NCBI GenBank assembly: GCA_022843545.1
Contig: JALHNL010000026.1
Location: 1-34,316, forward strand
Source of the DNA: Phycisphaerales bacterium
Lineage (GTDB): Bacteria; Planctomycetota; Phycisphaerae; Phycisphaerales; UBA1924
DNA: 34,316 bases
Reading direction: 5' to 3'
Below, piece after piece: positions 20,449 through 28,941 of the stretch (positions are counted from its first letter, which is position 1; each line of letters opens with the position of its first letter). A program made the position numbers and the translations under genes. The notes under the pieces were generated by a model. That model had not been told where the DNA came from and did not search any database. It saw only the letters and a program-made list of their open reading frames with translations.

Positions 20449-20901
20449 ATGGCGATCGCCCCCTTCACCGGTTCCGAGACCTTCAAGGCCCCCGTCGAGC
20501 GCGTCTACGCCCTGCTCACCACCGCGGGCGAGCTCAAGGACTGCATGCCCGACGTGGTCTCCACCGAGGTCGTCAGCGATCTGGTGCTCAAGGGCAAGGT
20601 CGCGCCGTCCTTCTCCTTCATCCGCACCAAGCTCTCCTTCACCCTCACCATCGAGCGCACAGAGGTGAACAAGGTCGCCAAGAACCGCAACGCCTCCGAC
20701 GGCATCGGCGCCCGCATCACCATCGAGTCCACCATGCACTTCTCCCCCACCGCCGACGGCGGGACCAAGGTCGACTGGGAAGGCCGCCTCACCGAACTCA
20801 AGGGCCTCGTCTCCATGGCCCCCGCCGGCCTCATCACCGGCGCGGCGGAGAAGACGATCGCGGCGACGTGGGCGCTGGTGAGGAAGAAGCTGGGGGAGTG
20901 A
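20449..20901 (+). CDS. CoxG-like SRPBCC family protein
   Basis: This 150-residue soluble protein belongs to the START/SRPBCC helix-grip fold, close to the CoxG group. Visible features are the opening strand and helix (GSETFKAPVERVYALLTTAG), ELKDCMPDVV as in the 'LxxCxPG' turn of CoxG, long strands through the middle, and a final amphipathic helix ending in ALVRKKLGE. The ATG at 20449 gives the standard N-terminus, while the frame open upstream runs through the dispersed repeat. Members bind hydrophobic ligands or help mature CO dehydrogenase. No CO dehydrogenase genes are near, so a general role is more likely. It converges with the dockerin gene. Confidence 0.8.
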   Translation: MAIAPFTGSETFKAPVERVYALLTTAGELKDCMPDVVSTEVVSDLVLKGKVAPSFSFIRTKLSFTLTIERTEVNKVAKNRNASDGIGARITIESTMHFSPTADGGTKVDWEGRLTELKGLVSMAPAGLITGAAEKTIAATWALVRKKLGE

Positions 20902-20946
20902 GGGGCCGCAAACAGACCGCCCCACCCCCACCCAGTACCGCGCAGC

Positions 20947-23070
20947 TCAGCATCCGTCCCCAAACGCGTTTACGAAGGCGATGATGTCATCCACGGTGAG
21001 CTGCCCATCCGGTGGCGCCGGGGGACCGCCGATGCCGCACACATCCGCCTGGCTGCAGGGAGACGCTCCCGGGCAGCCTGAACCATCCCCGTACAGGTTC
21101 ACGAACACGATGATGTCGTCGACGGTGAGTTGACCATCGTGGAACGCCAAGGGTGGAGTCGAACCGACGCTCGCGATATCTGCGAGGTTGCAGGGCGCAG
21201 GGTCGCACCCGTCCGGCACGCCGTTGTTGTTGACATCGGGCAGCGAGCCCGCGCGGATCTGGCCGTAATCGACGATGCCGTCGTTGTTGCAGTCGGCTGA
21301 CCACTCGACGATATAGGCATAGGTTCCGGTTCTGACCCAGCCGCTACTGATGTCCGGGAAGTCCCCCCACGCCCCGGTAGAGAGTCGGACGATGTGCAGG
21401 TAGTCCTCGGGCACGCCGTTCTGGTTGTTCGGCTCGCCCGGATCCCAGTTGGTGTATTGCCAAGGCTCGCTCGTCACCCACCGCCAGCCCCCAGCAGGCT
21501 CTGAGAAGCTTGCGCTGCTTCGATCCTGGTAACCGCCAATCCATGGGCCCCCATACTCGTTCTGCCAGAGTTCAGGACGACCCGCCGCGAAGGCGGTGAT
21601 GAAGTTCTGCTCGGATGATGAGGTGATCGTCGCCAAATGCCCACCAAGAGCCTCGGCTTGCACCTTCGCGGAAGGCCACTCAATCGGCGTTGGAGATCGG
21701 TAACCCTGATACCAATGCCCGTTGCCTCCTTCGCTGGCAGCCCACTGGACGGCGCCGGGCACTGGGCTTTCGCACCCATCCGGCACGCCATTGTTGTTGA
21801 CGTCAGGTAGTGCACCCGCACGGATCTGGCCGTAATCGACGACGCCGTCGTTGTTGCAGTCCGCGTCCCATTCAATGATGAAAGAACGCACATCCTCGTC
21901 GTCGAAGGTATCTGCCCAGACCGGGCCCGGGGTCTGATTTACGCCCACACCAAAGGCAAGCCAATTCTGACCTGCAGAGTCAGGCTGTGCCGGATACCAC
22001 GAAGCGAAGGAGAATGGTTCCGACGTAACCCAAGCCCAAGTGCTGGACCCAAGGGGCTGGCGTCTTGCGCCTAGCCATGGACCGTAATTCCATCCCAGCG
22101 TGACGTTATTGTTCCACGCACCCGGAACTTGTAGGGTTCGAGCGAACACCCATTGGTTTTCGATCTGGCTCGACAGCGTTGCCAAGTGGCCGCCGCGACC
22201 AACAGCCTCGGCACTGGCCTGCTGCCAGGTTATCTGCTGGCCTTTCGTAACCACCGCGTACCAGTGCCCATTTCCGCCATCGGCCGCCGTCCACTGAACC
22301 GCTTCCAACAACGACGCTCCGGACACTGAAACCCACGACACACCCGCGCCAAGCGCTCCACTCGCCAGATTGCCCGTCGCGTCCTGAGTGGCAGTGCCGC
22401 CTCCTTCGTCGAACTTGAAATAGGCCACCAGACCCGGCGTTGCGGGCGGCAGGCTCTGCGACATGGACCCCTGAATTTCGCTTGGCGACCTCACCACGTT
22501 CCAGATGCGCAGTTCGTCCATCTCGCCGGTGTAGTTGTGGCCGGGCCAATCCCCCGCTCCGCCCAAGACCAGCCGGCGGGTACTGTCACCGATCGATGGG
22601 CCAAACGACGCGGCGATGTGCCCGGTCGATTCGGTCCTCAGCGTGCCGTTGACGTACAGCCGGTGCGTGTTGGAGGTGATGTCGATCGTCATGGCCACGT
22701 GCGTCCACTGGCCAAGCGTCCACGCCCCTGGGGCTTCGGTGGCTGTGCAGCCCGGGCGATAAAAGGCCCATCCTGTGAGATGGCCACTCCCCGGGAAGTA
22801 CGCCGGATTGAGCGCCATGTCGAACGCGCGATCAGACTCGCACCCCCAACCATCGCCCTGCTCGATGAACCGTTGATTAGCGCTGGTCGAAAGGGGCCGA
22901 ATCCAACACTCGACCGTCGCGCGGTTACCCAGCGAGAGGGCCGGACCGTCGGGGATGGTGATGAGCCCGCCGTTAAAGGACACGGCGTGGCCAGGGGAAG
23001 GCGGCCCGCTCGCCTTCGCTCCTGAAGCCAAGATGGCGACCACCAAGCACGCAGTCAAACGAGTGAACAT
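20947..23070 (-). CDS. Secreted LamG / C-type lectin / GC-type dockerin multidomain protein
   Basis: The 707-residue protein begins at ATG 23070, with GGGAGGT seven bases upstream and a signal peptide (MFTRLTACLVVAILASGAKA). Domains in order are: LamG at about 30-200 (ATVECWIRPLSTSANQRF); C-type lectin-like domain 1 at about 255-403; a DCNNDGVVDYGQIRAG linker; lectin-like domain 2 at about 440-592; a second DCNNDGIVDYGQIRAG linker; and two dockerin-like modules at about 628-707 (DGQLTVDDIIVFVNLYGDG and DGQLTVDDIIAFVNAFGDGC). LamG and lectin domains bind glycans. The Asp/Asn-rich linkers look like calcium loops. The terminal Gly-Cys is the hallmark of GC-type dockerin proteins of Phycisphaerae. 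The protein is probably exported to the cell surface; its ligand is unknown. Confidence 0.88.
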   Translation of the reverse strand: MFTRLTACLVVAILASGAKASGPPSPGHAVSFNGGLITIPDGPALSLGNRATVECWIRPLSTSANQRFIEQGDGWGCESDRAFDMALNPAYFPGSGHLTGWAFYRPGCTATEAPGAWTLGQWTHVAMTIDITSNTHRLYVNGTLRTESTGHIAASFGPSIGDSTRRLVLGGAGDWPGHNYTGEMDELRIWNVVRSPSEIQGSMSQSLPPATPGLVAYFKFDEGGGTATQDATGNLASGALGAGVSWVSVSGASLLEAVQWTAADGGNGHWYAVVTKGQQITWQQASAEAVGRGGHLATLSSQIENQWVFARTLQVPGAWNNNVTLGWNYGPWLGARRQPLGSSTWAWVTSEPFSFASWYPAQPDSAGQNWLAFGVGVNQTPGPVWADTFDDEDVRSFIIEWDADCNNDGVVDYGQIRAGALPDVNNNGVPDGCESPVPGAVQWAASEGGNGHWYQGYRSPTPIEWPSAKVQAEALGGHLATITSSSEQNFITAFAAGRPELWQNEYGGPWIGGYQDRSSASFSEPAGGWRWVTSEPWQYTNWDPGEPNNQNGVPEDYLHIVRLSTGAWGDFPDISSGWVRTGTYAYIVEWSADCNNDGIVDYGQIRAGSLPDVNNNGVPDGCDPAPCNLADIASVGSTPPLAFHDGQLTVDDIIVFVNLYGDGSGCPGASPCSQADVCGIGGPPAPPDGQLTVDDIIAFVNAFGDGC

Positions 23071-23158
23071 CTTGGAGACCTCCCGATGTGCTGTCCCAGG
23101 GCGGGACACTTCACACACTTAAACGGAGCAGAGTCGCCTTGATGGACATTTGCACTCG

Positions 23159-23188
23159 ATTATAGAGGATGTTGTCCAGCGGTGTCTA
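23159..23188 (-). promoter_or_regulatory. Promoter for the dockerin-lectin gene
   Basis: On the minus strand TAGACA (23188-23183) is followed after 18 bases by a perfect TATAAT (23164-23159). Transcription would start near 23152, giving a leader of about 80 bases before the ATG at 23070. This is a housekeeping sigma-type promoter. Confidence 0.65.
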
Positions 23189-23197
23189 ACCGCTCCG

Positions 23198-23231
23198 TTG
23201 ACACACGGGACGCGATCTGTACACTCTCTGT
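23198..23231 (+). promoter_or_regulatory. Promoter for the sigma factor/kinase operon, predicted leaderless
   Basis: A perfect TTGACA at 23198-23203 is followed after 16 bases by TACACT at 23220-23225. The GTG start of the sigma gene lies at 23232, six bases after the -10 element. The expected transcription start therefore falls on or beside the start codon. Confidence 0.62.
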
Positions 23232-23771
23232 GTGCCTTCCTCAGAACCGCCAGACGCCCCTACTCCAGCCGCGTCCCATCTGTCCGACTTGATCAGCCGG
23301 AACTATGACACTCTGCGTCGCCTTGCCACGGCGAAGGCTCAAGGCCGAGGCGTTTCGCCAAGTTCGCTACTTCAGGAGGTGGTCACCCGCATTCTCCGCC
23401 AACCCGAGGCACCACAAAACGACGAGCACCTCGGCGCTGTCGCCTGGCAACTGATGGGGTGGATCCTTATTGACCGCGCCCGCTCGGAGTCGTCTCGCAA
23501 ACGACGGGAGCGGGCCAACGCGACCGGCGGAGCCAACCAGACGCCCAGCGGATCGCACGCTCCGCCAACACAACTGTTCGACGCCTTGTCCGCACTGGCG
23601 GAGCTCAGTCCGCGCAAGGCCGAGGCTCTGACCCTGTCGGCTTTGTGCGGCCTGTCGTACGAGCGGATCGCCGAGCTTCTCGCCGTGAGTTCAAAGACCG
23701 TTCAACGGGACATCGAGTTTGCCCGCGCGTGGGTTGCCTCGCACATACAGGCCACGGCGAACACGAGGTGA
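23232..23771 (+). CDS. ECF-type RNA polymerase sigma factor (planctomycete Sig-70 group)
   Basis: This 179-residue sigma factor belongs to the extracytoplasmic-function group often called TIGR02999 in planctomycetes and acidobacteria. The region 2 helices run through DLISRNYDTLRRLATAKAQG and WQLMGWILIDRARSESSRKR. The region 4 helix-turn-helix is ALCGLSYERIAELLAVSSKT, followed by VQRDIEFARAWV. It has no signal peptide or membrane anchor. The GTG at 23232 is chosen because the promoter leaves no room for an earlier start. The kinase gene begins three bases after the stop. In this family the sigma factor is generally paired with a Ser/Thr kinase that may control it. Confidence 0.93.
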   Translation: MPSSEPPDAPTPAASHLSDLISRNYDTLRRLATAKAQGRGVSPSSLLQEVVTRILRQPEAPQNDEHLGAVAWQLMGWILIDRARSESSRKRRERANATGGANQTPSGSHAPPTQLFDALSALAELSPRKAEALTLSALCGLSYERIAELLAVSSKTVQRDIEFARAWVASHIQATANTR

Positions 23772-23774
23772 CGC

Positions 23775-26123
23775 TTGGACAGGGCCGCATTCCAACAGCT
23801 GGAAGAGGCGTATGAGCGTGCGTGCGAGCGCCCCTCATCCGATTGGCCGGCATTAGTCGCCGACTTGGAATCACGCACACCCGGAGCCGGCGAGAGGCTG
23901 CGGCTCATGTTGAGCACCAGCACCGCGTCGGTGCCGACCGCCATTTACTCGGCGCTGACGACCTCGACTGAACCCGAAGCTGAACACCCTCCGCGGATCG
24001 GCCCCTATCGGCTCATCGCGGAGATTGGGCAGGGGGGATTCGGTGTTGTTCACTTGGCGGAGCAAACAAGCCCGATCCGCCGGCTGGTGGCCCTCAAGGT
24101 CATCAAGCCGGGGATGGACACGCGGCTTGTTCTTCGTCGCTTTGAGGCCGAGCGCGAGGCCTTGGCGCGTATGGACCACCCGGCGGTGGTCGCTGTTCTC
24201 GACGCCGGCGCGACGGAGGCTGGACGGCCGTTTGTCGTCATGACCCTGGTGCCGGGCCTGCCGATCACCGCGTTCTGCGCCAGTGAGGGGTTGAGTCTGG
24301 GCGATCGGGTGCGCTTGATGCTCCGAGTCTGTCGCGGAGTTCAGCACGCCCATGCGAAGGGCGTGATTCACCGAGATCTGAAGCCCAGCAACATCCTGGT
24401 CTGCATGATCGACGGCGTTCCCGAGCCTCGCATCATTGACTTCGGGCTGGCCAGAGCCCTCGGCGACGACCCCCAGATTGGAGCCACCGCCACGATCGCG
24501 GGCATGCCGCTCGGCACGCCTGAGTACATGAGCCCGGAGCAGGCGAGGGGACAGCACACCGATGCGCGGAGCGATGTGTACGCACTCGGCGCCATCCTCT
24601 ATGAACTGCTTGCCGAGCGCCCACCATTCGTTCGTTCCCCTGACGAGCCCAACGCCCAGCACCTCCTCAGGGCGGTGATTGAGCAGCCTGCGCTCAGCCC
24701 ATCGCGTGTCCATGGCGCACGTCTACCGAGAGAACTGGACTGGATCGTTCTGCGGTGCCTCGAGAAGGAGCCCAATCGTCGCTATCAAACCGTGGAATCG
24801 CTCGCCGCCGATCTCGAGCGCTATCTCGCGGGCGGGCGCGTGGAGGCCGGCCCGACAGCCCGCACTTACCGCGTCGGTCGGTGGGTGAGGCGACGCTGGG
24901 TTCCCCTCTCGATTGCAAGCCTCTTCGTGGCCGTCCTCGCCGGGGGCGCAGTTCTGGCACTGACGTTTGGCTATCGCGAGCGACAGCAGCGAGTACGCGC
25001 ACAGAGTCTCAGCGAGCTCAATCGTCGGATGATCACCGGACTCAACCCCGAAGTCGCACGTGGACGCGACCGCACGCTGCTACTCGAACTCGTCCGATCC
25101 GCCCGACGTGCGCTGGAGGAGGGCATCTACGACGACACCGTGCGCGGCGAGGCCACGCTGACCATCACCCTCGCGCTCCATGCCGCGGGCGAGTTCGCCG
25201 AGGCACACGACGCAGCGGTCGACACGTTATCAATCCTCGATTCTCTTGATTCCGCCGACACGTCGGACAAGGCCGACGTGCTGATGGTGATCATCTCCAC
25301 GCTGGAAGAGATCACGGGTTCCGCTGGTGCCGAGTGTGTTGCAGCCAGAGCTCGGCTCCTGCAAATGCTCCCGCACGCCTACTCCGCCGGTGACCCGCGC
25401 CTGTACTGGGCCCGATATGTCGCGCTGCGGCCGGACATTCTCTTTGACGACGTGCTCGCGCTCTCACGCGAAGCGGACGCTGCCCTGGGACCGGATCACC
25501 CCGTGGCCCTTCGGCTGCTCATGCGCGTCGCGGCCCATCTGGTGCCGCACCCCGTACGGGCGATGACCTACGTAAACGAATACGAACGACGCGTAGCCTC
25601 GGCCTTTGGGCCCGACGCGCCGGAGCGATATGCGAATCTCGCGCAGCGTTCGATGTACATCGCCAACACGGAAGGCCTGGAGGCGGCCATCGCGTGCCTT
25701 CGCGAGCGACTGCCGGATGCTCAGCGCGTTCTGGGAGATCGCGCACCGGCCGTCATTCGGTCAATGAGCAACCTGGGGTACAGCCTGCTGGAAGTGGGCG
25801 AATTCGCCGAGGCAGAGGAGTGGCTTCTGCGGTCTCGCCGCCTGGGGGCCGAGTCTTATGGGCCCGACTCACCTTGGATTCGGTTCATTGATGTGCAGCT
25901 TGTCCGCTGCTATGTCAAGTCGTCGCGAACAGCGGAGGCTCGCACGCTCACCCAAGATCTGCTCCGGCGCCGATCGGTCCCGCACCAACAGAAGCTGGCC
26001 TACCCACCCATGGGGGCGGACCTCCTCACTGAACTCGCGGAGATCCTCCGAGATGGAAACCTCCCCGAAATGGCAGCGGAGGTCGAGCGTGAGATCGACC
26101 AGCTTCCCCAACCCAGTCCATGA
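23775..26123 (+). CDS. Transmembrane Ser/Thr protein kinase (PknB-like) paired with ECF sigma factor
   Basis: This 782-residue kinase starts with TTG at 23775. The choice is supported by GAGG at 23765-23768, six bases upstream, and because the sigma stop is in the same frame three bases before. The kinase domain (about 77-345) is complete: glycine loop GQGGFGVVHLAE near 85, lysine in VALKVIKPG near 107, HRDLKPSN near 199, DFG near 222 and GTPEYMSPEQARG near 243. One transmembrane helix lies at about 375-398 (LSIASLFVAVLAGGAVLAL). The 380-residue extracytoplasmic part is helical and TPR-like (LGPDHPVALRLLMRVAAHLV, EFAEAEEWLLRSRRLG). It probably senses an outside signal and phosphorylates cytoplasmic targets, possibly the sigma factor. 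Confidence 0.93.
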   Translation: MDRAAFQQLEEAYERACERPSSDWPALVADLESRTPGAGERLRLMLSTSTASVPTAIYSALTTSTEPEAEHPPRIGPYRLIAEIGQGGFGVVHLAEQTSPIRRLVALKVIKPGMDTRLVLRRFEAEREALARMDHPAVVAVLDAGATEAGRPFVVMTLVPGLPITAFCASEGLSLGDRVRLMLRVCRGVQHAHAKGVIHRDLKPSNILVCMIDGVPEPRIIDFGLARALGDDPQIGATATIAGMPLGTPEYMSPEQARGQHTDARSDVYALGAILYELLAERPPFVRSPDEPNAQHLLRAVIEQPALSPSRVHGARLPRELDWIVLRCLEKEPNRRYQTVESLAADLERYLAGGRVEAGPTARTYRVGRWVRRRWVPLSIASLFVAVLAGGAVLALTFGYRERQQRVRAQSLSELNRRMITGLNPEVARGRDRTLLLELVRSARRALEEGIYDDTVRGEATLTITLALHAAGEFAEAHDAAVDTLSILDSLDSADTSDKADVLMVIISTLEEITGSAGAECVAARARLLQMLPHAYSAGDPRLYWARYVALRPDILFDDVLALSREADAALGPDHPVALRLLMRVAAHLVPHPVRAMTYVNEYERRVASAFGPDAPERYANLAQRSMYIANTEGLEAAIACLRERLPDAQRVLGDRAPAVIRSMSNLGYSLLEVGEFAEAEEWLLRSRRLGAESYGPDSPWIRFIDVQLVRCYVKSSRTAEARTLTQDLLRRRSVPHQQKLAYPPMGADLLTELAEILRDGNLPEMAAEVEREIDQLPQPSP

Positions 26124-26172
26124 AGGACGCGGGGGAGCAGGGAGTTAAAGAGAGAATGTCAGCCTTCGCCCT

Positions 26173-27450
26173 TTACTTGAACGCCTCAAAATCCTTCCCC
26201 AGCAGCGCACACGCCATCTTCAGCTTCATCACCTCGTCCGTGCCCTCGTAAATCCGGCACACGCGCACGTCCTGCAGGTGGCGGAAGGGGCGGTAGAGCT
26301 CGCTCCAGCCGCGGCCGCCGAAGACTTGCACGGCGTGGTCGCTGGCTTCCCAGGCGGCGTTGCTCGCGAAGAACTTGGCTTGGGCCACGCGGGTGTCGGC
26401 TTCCTTGAGCAGCGCGGCGTCGCCGGGGTTCTGATCGCTGATTTCCTTGGCGATGGCGGCCCGCTCGATCATCGCGTCGCTGGCGGCGCGGGCCATTTCG
26501 ATCTTGGCGATGTGATCCTGAACCAACTGGTGCTTGCCGATGGGCTTGCCGTGCTGCTCGCGCTCGCGGGCGTAACGGATGACTTCGTCCAAGCAGTCCT
26601 CGATCGCGCCCAGGCAGCCCGAGGCCACCGACAGACGCCCCGAGACCAGCGTGTGCATGGCGATGCGGAAGCCCTCGCCCTCCTTGCCCAGCAGGTTGTC
26701 GGCCCGAACCGGGTGGTTCACCATCTCGAACATCGCGGTGTCGCTGGTATACATGCCCGGCTTGGCGTGCAGCTGCTCGCCCAGGAACGTGTCGGGCCAC
26801 GTGCCGTCGGCCTTCTTGCCCGTGTCCACGATGATCGCGCTCATGCGCCGGTCGGCGCCCGTCTTGCCCTCGGGGAACGCGAAGACCACCACCGCGTCGG
26901 CGATCGAGCCGTTGCTGATGAGGTACTTCACGCCGTTGAGGATCAGCTTGTCGCCCTCGCGCCGGTAGGTCGTGGTGCCTTCGAGCGGGTTAGAGCCCGC
27001 GTCCGGCTCGGTGAGGCCGAAGGCGAGGATGAGCTCACCCTTGCACGACTTGGGCAGGTAGCGCTGCTTCTGGTCCTCGGTGCCGTAGCGCCAGATCGGG
27101 TACTGCCCGATCGACGTCTGCCCGCTGAAGAACGTGCGCGGGCCGGTGCCTTCCTTGTTGATGCGGGCCAGGCACTTGGCGTACGTCCACGAGTCGGCCC
27201 CGCGCCCGCCGTACTGCACGGGAATGGGCAGCCCGCAGATGTTGTACTTCTTCGCAAGGTTGATGATGGCGTCGTTGAAGCGGTGCTCGACGTAGCACAG
27301 CTCTTCGATGGGGCGCAGTTCCTGGCAATACGCCTCCACGTCCGCGATGATCTTGGCCTTCGCCTCCGCGCTCAGCGGGGGCTTGGTGAGCGTGCCGTTG
27401 GCATGGGAGTGTGCGGCGGCGGGGGGGGGCGACTGGGTGGTGGTGGCCAT
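26173..27450 (-). CDS. Acyl-CoA dehydrogenase
   Basis: The 425-residue FAD enzyme oxidises acyl-CoA thioesters at the alpha-beta bond in fatty-acid or amino-acid breakdown. The N-terminal helical domain is followed by FGLTEPDAGSNP, the FAD-contact segment near 150. The middle beta domain includes KLILNGVKYLISNGSIADAV. The C-terminal helices include QVFGGRGWSELYRPFRHLQD, followed by RVCRIYEGTDEV, with the glutamate of YEGT a candidate catalytic base. A proline- and alanine-rich leader of about 25 residues precedes the fold. The length is slightly above the usual 380-400. It diverges from lpxB across 218 bases. The substrate chain length is not evident. Confidence 0.95.
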   Translation of the reverse strand: MATTTQSPPPAAAHSHANGTLTKPPLSAEAKAKIIADVEAYCQELRPIEELCYVEHRFNDAIINLAKKYNICGLPIPVQYGGRGADSWTYAKCLARINKEGTGPRTFFSGQTSIGQYPIWRYGTEDQKQRYLPKSCKGELILAFGLTEPDAGSNPLEGTTTYRREGDKLILNGVKYLISNGSIADAVVVFAFPEGKTGADRRMSAIIVDTGKKADGTWPDTFLGEQLHAKPGMYTSDTAMFEMVNHPVRADNLLGKEGEGFRIAMHTLVSGRLSVASGCLGAIEDCLDEVIRYAREREQHGKPIGKHQLVQDHIAKIEMARAASDAMIERAAIAKEISDQNPGDAALLKEADTRVAQAKFFASNAAWEASDHAVQVFGGRGWSELYRPFRHLQDVRVCRIYEGTDEVMKLKMACALLGKDFEAFK

Positions 27451-27668
27451 GGTGAATGATACCTCGGGCTAGGCGCCGAACCGCACAGAACGAACAGTCG
27501 GGGCCAGTAACTTGGGAAGGTCTCGCGGTCCTTTCCGGACTGGACGTTCCAGCGGCATGGGGGCTGTTCGGGCGAGAGGGACCAATTCCCAGTCCCTCCG
27601 GCAGACCGCTTCGGACCCTGACACCCACCGGATGCGAGGGAGCCTGAGTCGCCTAATACTTCCCCGTC
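27451..27668. other. Divergent intergenic region with several hairpins
   Basis: No gene was found between the acyl-CoA dehydrogenase and lpxB. Two clear inverted repeats are present: CTGGA-CGT-TCCAG at 27540-27552 and GAGGGAC/GTCCCTC at 27576-27598. The region must hold promoters in both directions, but no strong -10/-35 pair was recognised. A structured leader for lpxB is possible. Confidence 0.4.
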
Positions 27669-28913
27669 GTGTCCGCCCTTTCCCCCCCCACCCCCACGCC
27701 CCCCCCCCCGGCCCCCGCGCGCCCCACCGCGCTCGCCGCGCCCGGGCGCCACGGCCTGCTCTTCACGGGCTTTGAGCCCTCGGGCGATGACCACGCCTCG
27801 ATGGTGATCGCCGAACTGCGACGCCGGCACCCCAGCCTGCCCATCTACGCCTGGGGCGGGCCGAAGATGGAGGCCGCCGGAGCGACCATCGTTGAACGCA
27901 CCGGCGAGCACGCCGTCATGGGCATCCCCGGCGTGGGCAAGATCATCGAGCACATCCAGATCAACCGCCGGATCGAGGAGTGGCTGGACAAGAACAAGCC
28001 CGCGCTGCACATCCCCGTCGACTCGCCCGATGCCAACTTCCCGATCTGCCGGATGGCCAAGGAACGCGGGATGCGCGTCGTGCATCTTGTTGCGCCGCAG
28101 CTCTGGGCCTGGCGCGAGGGGCGCATCCGCAAACTGCGCCGGCTCTCCGATCTGGTCCTGTGCGTGCTGCCGTTTGAAGAGCAGTGGTTCCTCACCCGCG
28201 GCGTGCCCGCCAAGTTCGTGGGCCACCCGCTGTTCGACGTCCCCCTCGACTTTGACCGCCTCGACCAGCGCGCCGGGCTCATCGGCGCCGGCTCGCCCAA
28301 GGTCGCGCTCATGCCCGGCTCGCGCCCCGGCGAGGTGAAGAAGTCCGCCTTCCCGCTGCTGGACGCCTACCGACGCATCAAGGCCGACTTCCCCGCCGCC
28401 CGCGGGTGCTTCGCCCTCACGCGCCAGCACTACGAGGACTTCCTGCGCGCCAAGGCCAAGGACACGGGCGACTGGCCCGCCGACCTGGAGGTGGTGATCA
28501 GCGACACCGACGCGGTCATCCGCTGGTGCGACATGGCGCTGGTCGCCTCGGGCACCGTGACGCTGCAGGTGGCCCGCCAGCGCAAGCCGATGGTCACGTT
28601 CTACCGCTTCGGCAAGACCTGGCGGCTGCCCCTGGGCATCATCGGCCCGCTCATGTTCAAGACCCAGTTGTTCACGCTCCCCAACCTCATCGCCGGCAAG
28701 CGGATCGTGCCCGAACTGGTCCCCCATTACGGCGACGGCCAGGCCCTGGCCGTGGGCGTGTACCGCTACATGCGCCAGCCCGGCTACGCCGACGACCAGC
28801 GCCGCGAACTGGACGCGGTGTGCGCCAAGTTCGAGGGTCGCAGCGCGAGCATCGGCGCCGCCGACGCCATCGAGCAGGTCGCCGGCCTGGCCCCCGCAAC
28901 ACGCCCCAACTGA
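27669..28913 (+). CDS. lpxB: Lipid-A-disaccharide synthase
   Basis: LpxB joins UDP-2,3-diacylglucosamine with lipid X to form the lipid A disaccharide at the inner membrane face. The 414-residue length is a little above the usual 380 because of a leader of about 26 residues rich in proline (PTPTPPPPAPARP). The GTG at 27669 is the first start; a later one could omit this leader. Family features include IYAWGGPKMEAAGATIVERT, AVMGIPGVGKII, WAWREGRIRKL, LPFEEQWF, GHPLFDVP, LMPGSRPGEVKK and SGTVTLQVARQRKPMVTFYR. The usual N-terminal AGEASGD appears as TGFEPSGDDHAS, a local variant. Together with lptD it indicates lipopolysaccharide synthesis. Confidence 0.93.
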   Translation: MSALSPPTPTPPPPAPARPTALAAPGRHGLLFTGFEPSGDDHASMVIAELRRRHPSLPIYAWGGPKMEAAGATIVERTGEHAVMGIPGVGKIIEHIQINRRIEEWLDKNKPALHIPVDSPDANFPICRMAKERGMRVVHLVAPQLWAWREGRIRKLRRLSDLVLCVLPFEEQWFLTRGVPAKFVGHPLFDVPLDFDRLDQRAGLIGAGSPKVALMPGSRPGEVKKSAFPLLDAYRRIKADFPAARGCFALTRQHYEDFLRAKAKDTGDWPADLEVVISDTDAVIRWCDMALVASGTVTLQVARQRKPMVTFYRFGKTWRLPLGIIGPLMFKTQLFTLPNLIAGKRIVPELVPHYGDGQALAVGVYRYMRQPGYADDQRRELDAVCAKFEGRSASIGAADAIEQVAGLAPATRPN

Positions 28914-28941
28914 CCCTTTGGAGCCTACACTCGGCGACCAA

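Noticed and set aside
23232..26123. Possible stop-codon readthrough joining the sigma factor and kinase, which are in the same frame
   Set aside because: A good ribosome binding site and TTG start directly follow the TGA, and separate sigma and kinase genes are the normal arrangement.
26278..27459. A 393-codon plus-strand frame opposite the acyl-CoA dehydrogenase
   Set aside because: The minus-strand frame carries intact acyl-CoA dehydrogenase motifs; the opposite peptide has no family features.
27590..27640. Minus-strand stretch resembling the conserved loop of bacterial SRP RNA
   Set aside because: CAGGGTCCGAAG is similar to part of the SRP loop, but the GGAAGGAAGCAG segment and the closing helix are missing.
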